A program made the position numbers and the translations under genes. A stretch of DNA of 5,851 bases from Nostoc sp. CHAB 5715 (GTDB lineage: Bacteria > Cyanobacteriota > Cyanobacteriia > Cyanobacteriales > Nostocaceae), in the NCBI RefSeq assembly GCF_020829685.1, contig NZ_JAIVFR010000448.1:1-5851 (forward strand), in the 5' to 3' direction. The notes beneath the pieces are model-generated. The model worked only from the letters and a program-made list of their open reading frames with translations, searched no databases and had not been told where the DNA came from. This document shows, in pieces, positions 4,986 to 5,851 of the stretch. Every line of letters begins with the position of its first letter. The first letter of the stretch is position 1.

Positions 4986-5597
4986 CTATTTCTTCGGCCA
5001 GCGCCAGTTATAGCGATTCCATTCGTAGATGCCCTGAATTTCATACTCAGCGCCGTTGAAGAAGCGGACGACGCAGTTAGTAGAGGTATCATCACCGTTG
5101 CTAATTTCCTCGACCTTAATCACCATACAGGGAAACCATTCGCGCTTACAAGGGCCATCTTCTTGCACCCATTCCCATAGTGCGTTGGAAACTTCAATGC
5201 GATCGCCTACTCTTAGCTTTAGTGCATCCTCAAAATAAGAATACTTATCAAAATGATATGACTCTACACGATTGAGCCACTGTAAACCATAGCGTTGCCG
5301 TATAAATTGTACTGTTCCAGAGTCATTCTCCAGTAGCCAGTCGTTGAGTAATTGCACTTTCCAAGTGCGGTTGCGTTGTTCTTCATCCTTAACAAATTGT
5401 AAAAATGCTTCTAACTCCTCTGGGGTAAGTTCGTCTAAGGGATTAGCAATAGCTGATGCTCTAGAGGCAGAATTTCCCTGAATTTGCTTGACGACTTGCA
5501 GTAATATCTCTTTCTGCGTGTCAGTGAGAGGACAGCTTGCTGCATCACAATCATTAAAGGCTGCGAGCATAGATGCTTCAATCTCATCTGGAGTCAT
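4986..5597 (-). CDS. conserved-looking hypothetical protein, Trp-rich C-terminal domain
   Basis: The protein has 203 residues, is soluble, and has no signal peptide or membrane helix. I do not recognise a named family. The N-terminal half (1-110) looks helical and acidic, including LTPEELEAFLQFVKDEEQ (57-74). The C-terminal half (about 125-200) looks beta-rich: LKLRVGDRIEV, CKREWFPCMVIKVEE, CVVRFFNGAEYEIQGIYEW. This pattern is suggestive of a small SH3/Tudor-like barrel, which is inference only. Nine Trp residues occur (79, 87, 107, 141, 143, 154, 193, 198, 200), with five Cys (17, 22, 150, 157, 175). The ATG at 5597-5595 gives the longest sensible form; no strong ribosome-binding site is seen. 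It carries one HIP1 site, and its codon use fits a genuine cyanobacterial gene. It is divergent from the exported-protein gene at 5731; its stop adjoins the heptamer array. Confidence 0.85.
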   Translation of the reverse strand: MTPDEIEASMLAAFNDCDAASCPLTDTQKEILLQVVKQIQGNSASRASAIANPLDELTPEELEAFLQFVKDEEQRNRTWKVQLLNDWLLENDSGTVQFIRQRYGLQWLNRVESYHFDKYSYFEDALKLRVGDRIEVSNALWEWVQEDGPCKREWFPCMVIKVEEISNGDDTSTNCVVRFFNGAEYEIQGIYEWNRYNWRWPKK

Positions 5598-5667
5598 AAG
5601 TTAATAGCAATTGAGGGTATTTCCCTAATTATTACAAAGGTTAAATTAAAGTCTTCAATCCCTTGTA

Positions 5668-5696
5668 GTGAAATTCAGGTAAGCTGAGATTATAAG
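5668..5696 (+). promoter_or_regulatory. putative promoter of the gene at 5731
   Basis: GTGAAA (5668-5673, 4 of 6 to the -35 consensus), a 17-base spacer and TATAAG (5691-5696, 5 of 6 to the -10) would start transcription near 5703, about 28 bases before the ATG. This is motif evidence only. Confidence 0.45.
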
Positions 5697-5720
5697 TTAC
5701 ATATCGTTAGATTAAGCCAC

Positions 5721-5724
5721 GGAG
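5721..5724 (+). promoter_or_regulatory. Shine-Dalgarno for the gene at 5731
   Basis: GGAG lies 6 bases before the ATG, optimal spacing, and supports this start even though only 40 codons of the gene are in view. Confidence 0.65.
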
Positions 5725-5730
5725 TCTTTT

Positions 5731-5851
5731 ATGCGCTTGCGCTCACTCACGGTCGTTTTTATTTCCTGTCTCATCACCTTTCTATCGTGGGTGAGCATTC
5801 CCCCTGCTGTAGCGTTGACACAGATTAGATTATTTGATGTTTCCTATAAAG
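5731..5851 (+). CDS. N-terminus of an exported protein (runs off right edge)
   Basis: Forty codons are visible with no stop. The sequence begins with a classical Sec signal peptide: basic MRLR, hydrophobic stretch from about LTVVFISC to LITFLSWV (6-21), and a c-region ending PPAVA, with predicted signal peptidase I cleavage after Ala28 (A-V-A). The mature protein would begin LTQIRLFDVSYK. The Cys at 13 is not in a good lipobox. Destination is therefore the periplasm, thylakoid lumen or outside. I do not recognise the family from this short piece. Start choice rests on the GGAG site and on the well-formed signal peptide. Confidence 0.8.
   Translation, partial: MRLRSLTVVFISCLITFLSWVSIPPAVALTQIRLFDVSYK

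Noticed and set aside
5056..5238. 60-residue plus-strand frame
   Set aside because: It is an antisense shadow of the 4986-5597 gene, with no supporting features.

Overview
The window reads as chromosomal DNA from a filamentous, probably heterocyst-forming cyanobacterium (Nostoc/Anabaena/Calothrix-like). Three things point there. Five exact HIP1 octamers (GCGATCGC) start at 813, 882, 1401, 3069 and 5199. Heptanucleotide tandem arrays of the STRR type flank genes. The spacers are packed with small dispersed palindromic elements of the kind common in Nostocales. The assignment is inference; no ribosomal or other marker gene is present.

Layout: 1-532 (minus) is the N-terminal part of an alpha/beta hydrolase that runs off the left edge. 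533-716 is a divergent spacer holding a G-rich purine tract and an 11-unit heptamer array. That array supplies the start codon of aroE (717-1601, plus), the shikimate dehydrogenase of aromatic amino-acid biosynthesis. 1602-2453 has no gene. It is a pile-up of inverted-repeat elements: 1684-1813, a remarkable 318-bp foldback at 1840-2157, a 95-bp element at 2158-2252 and a three-way-junction palindrome at 2279-2343, followed by a plausible promoter. 2454-3656 (plus) is a membrane-anchored esterase/lipase-like hydrolase, convergent with a Uma2-family (PD-(D/E)XK) protein at 3693-4262 (minus).

4278-4985 again has no intact gene. It holds a possible 19-codon C-terminal relic of a lost gene, a 137-bp MITE-like element with flanking direct repeats, further palindromes, a 12-copy 21-bp minisatellite (4711-4962) and a short heptamer array that touches the stop codon of the next gene. 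4986-5597 (minus) is a tryptophan-rich hypothetical protein. Divergent from it, at 5731, the signal-peptide end of an exported protein begins and runs off the right edge.

The genes do not form an obvious pathway or operon; aroE is the only one with a definite metabolic role. I see no defence system, CRISPR array, transposase, tRNA or rRNA. The most unusual content is non-coding. The 318-bp foldback carries four tight hairpins in mirror-image positions, and the mirrored partners differ by compensatory base-pair changes. An aroE start codon sits inside a slippage-prone heptamer array. The 21-bp minisatellite is open on both strands and would encode a heptad-like repeat in either direction. All homology statements are motif recognition by eye; no database search was run.
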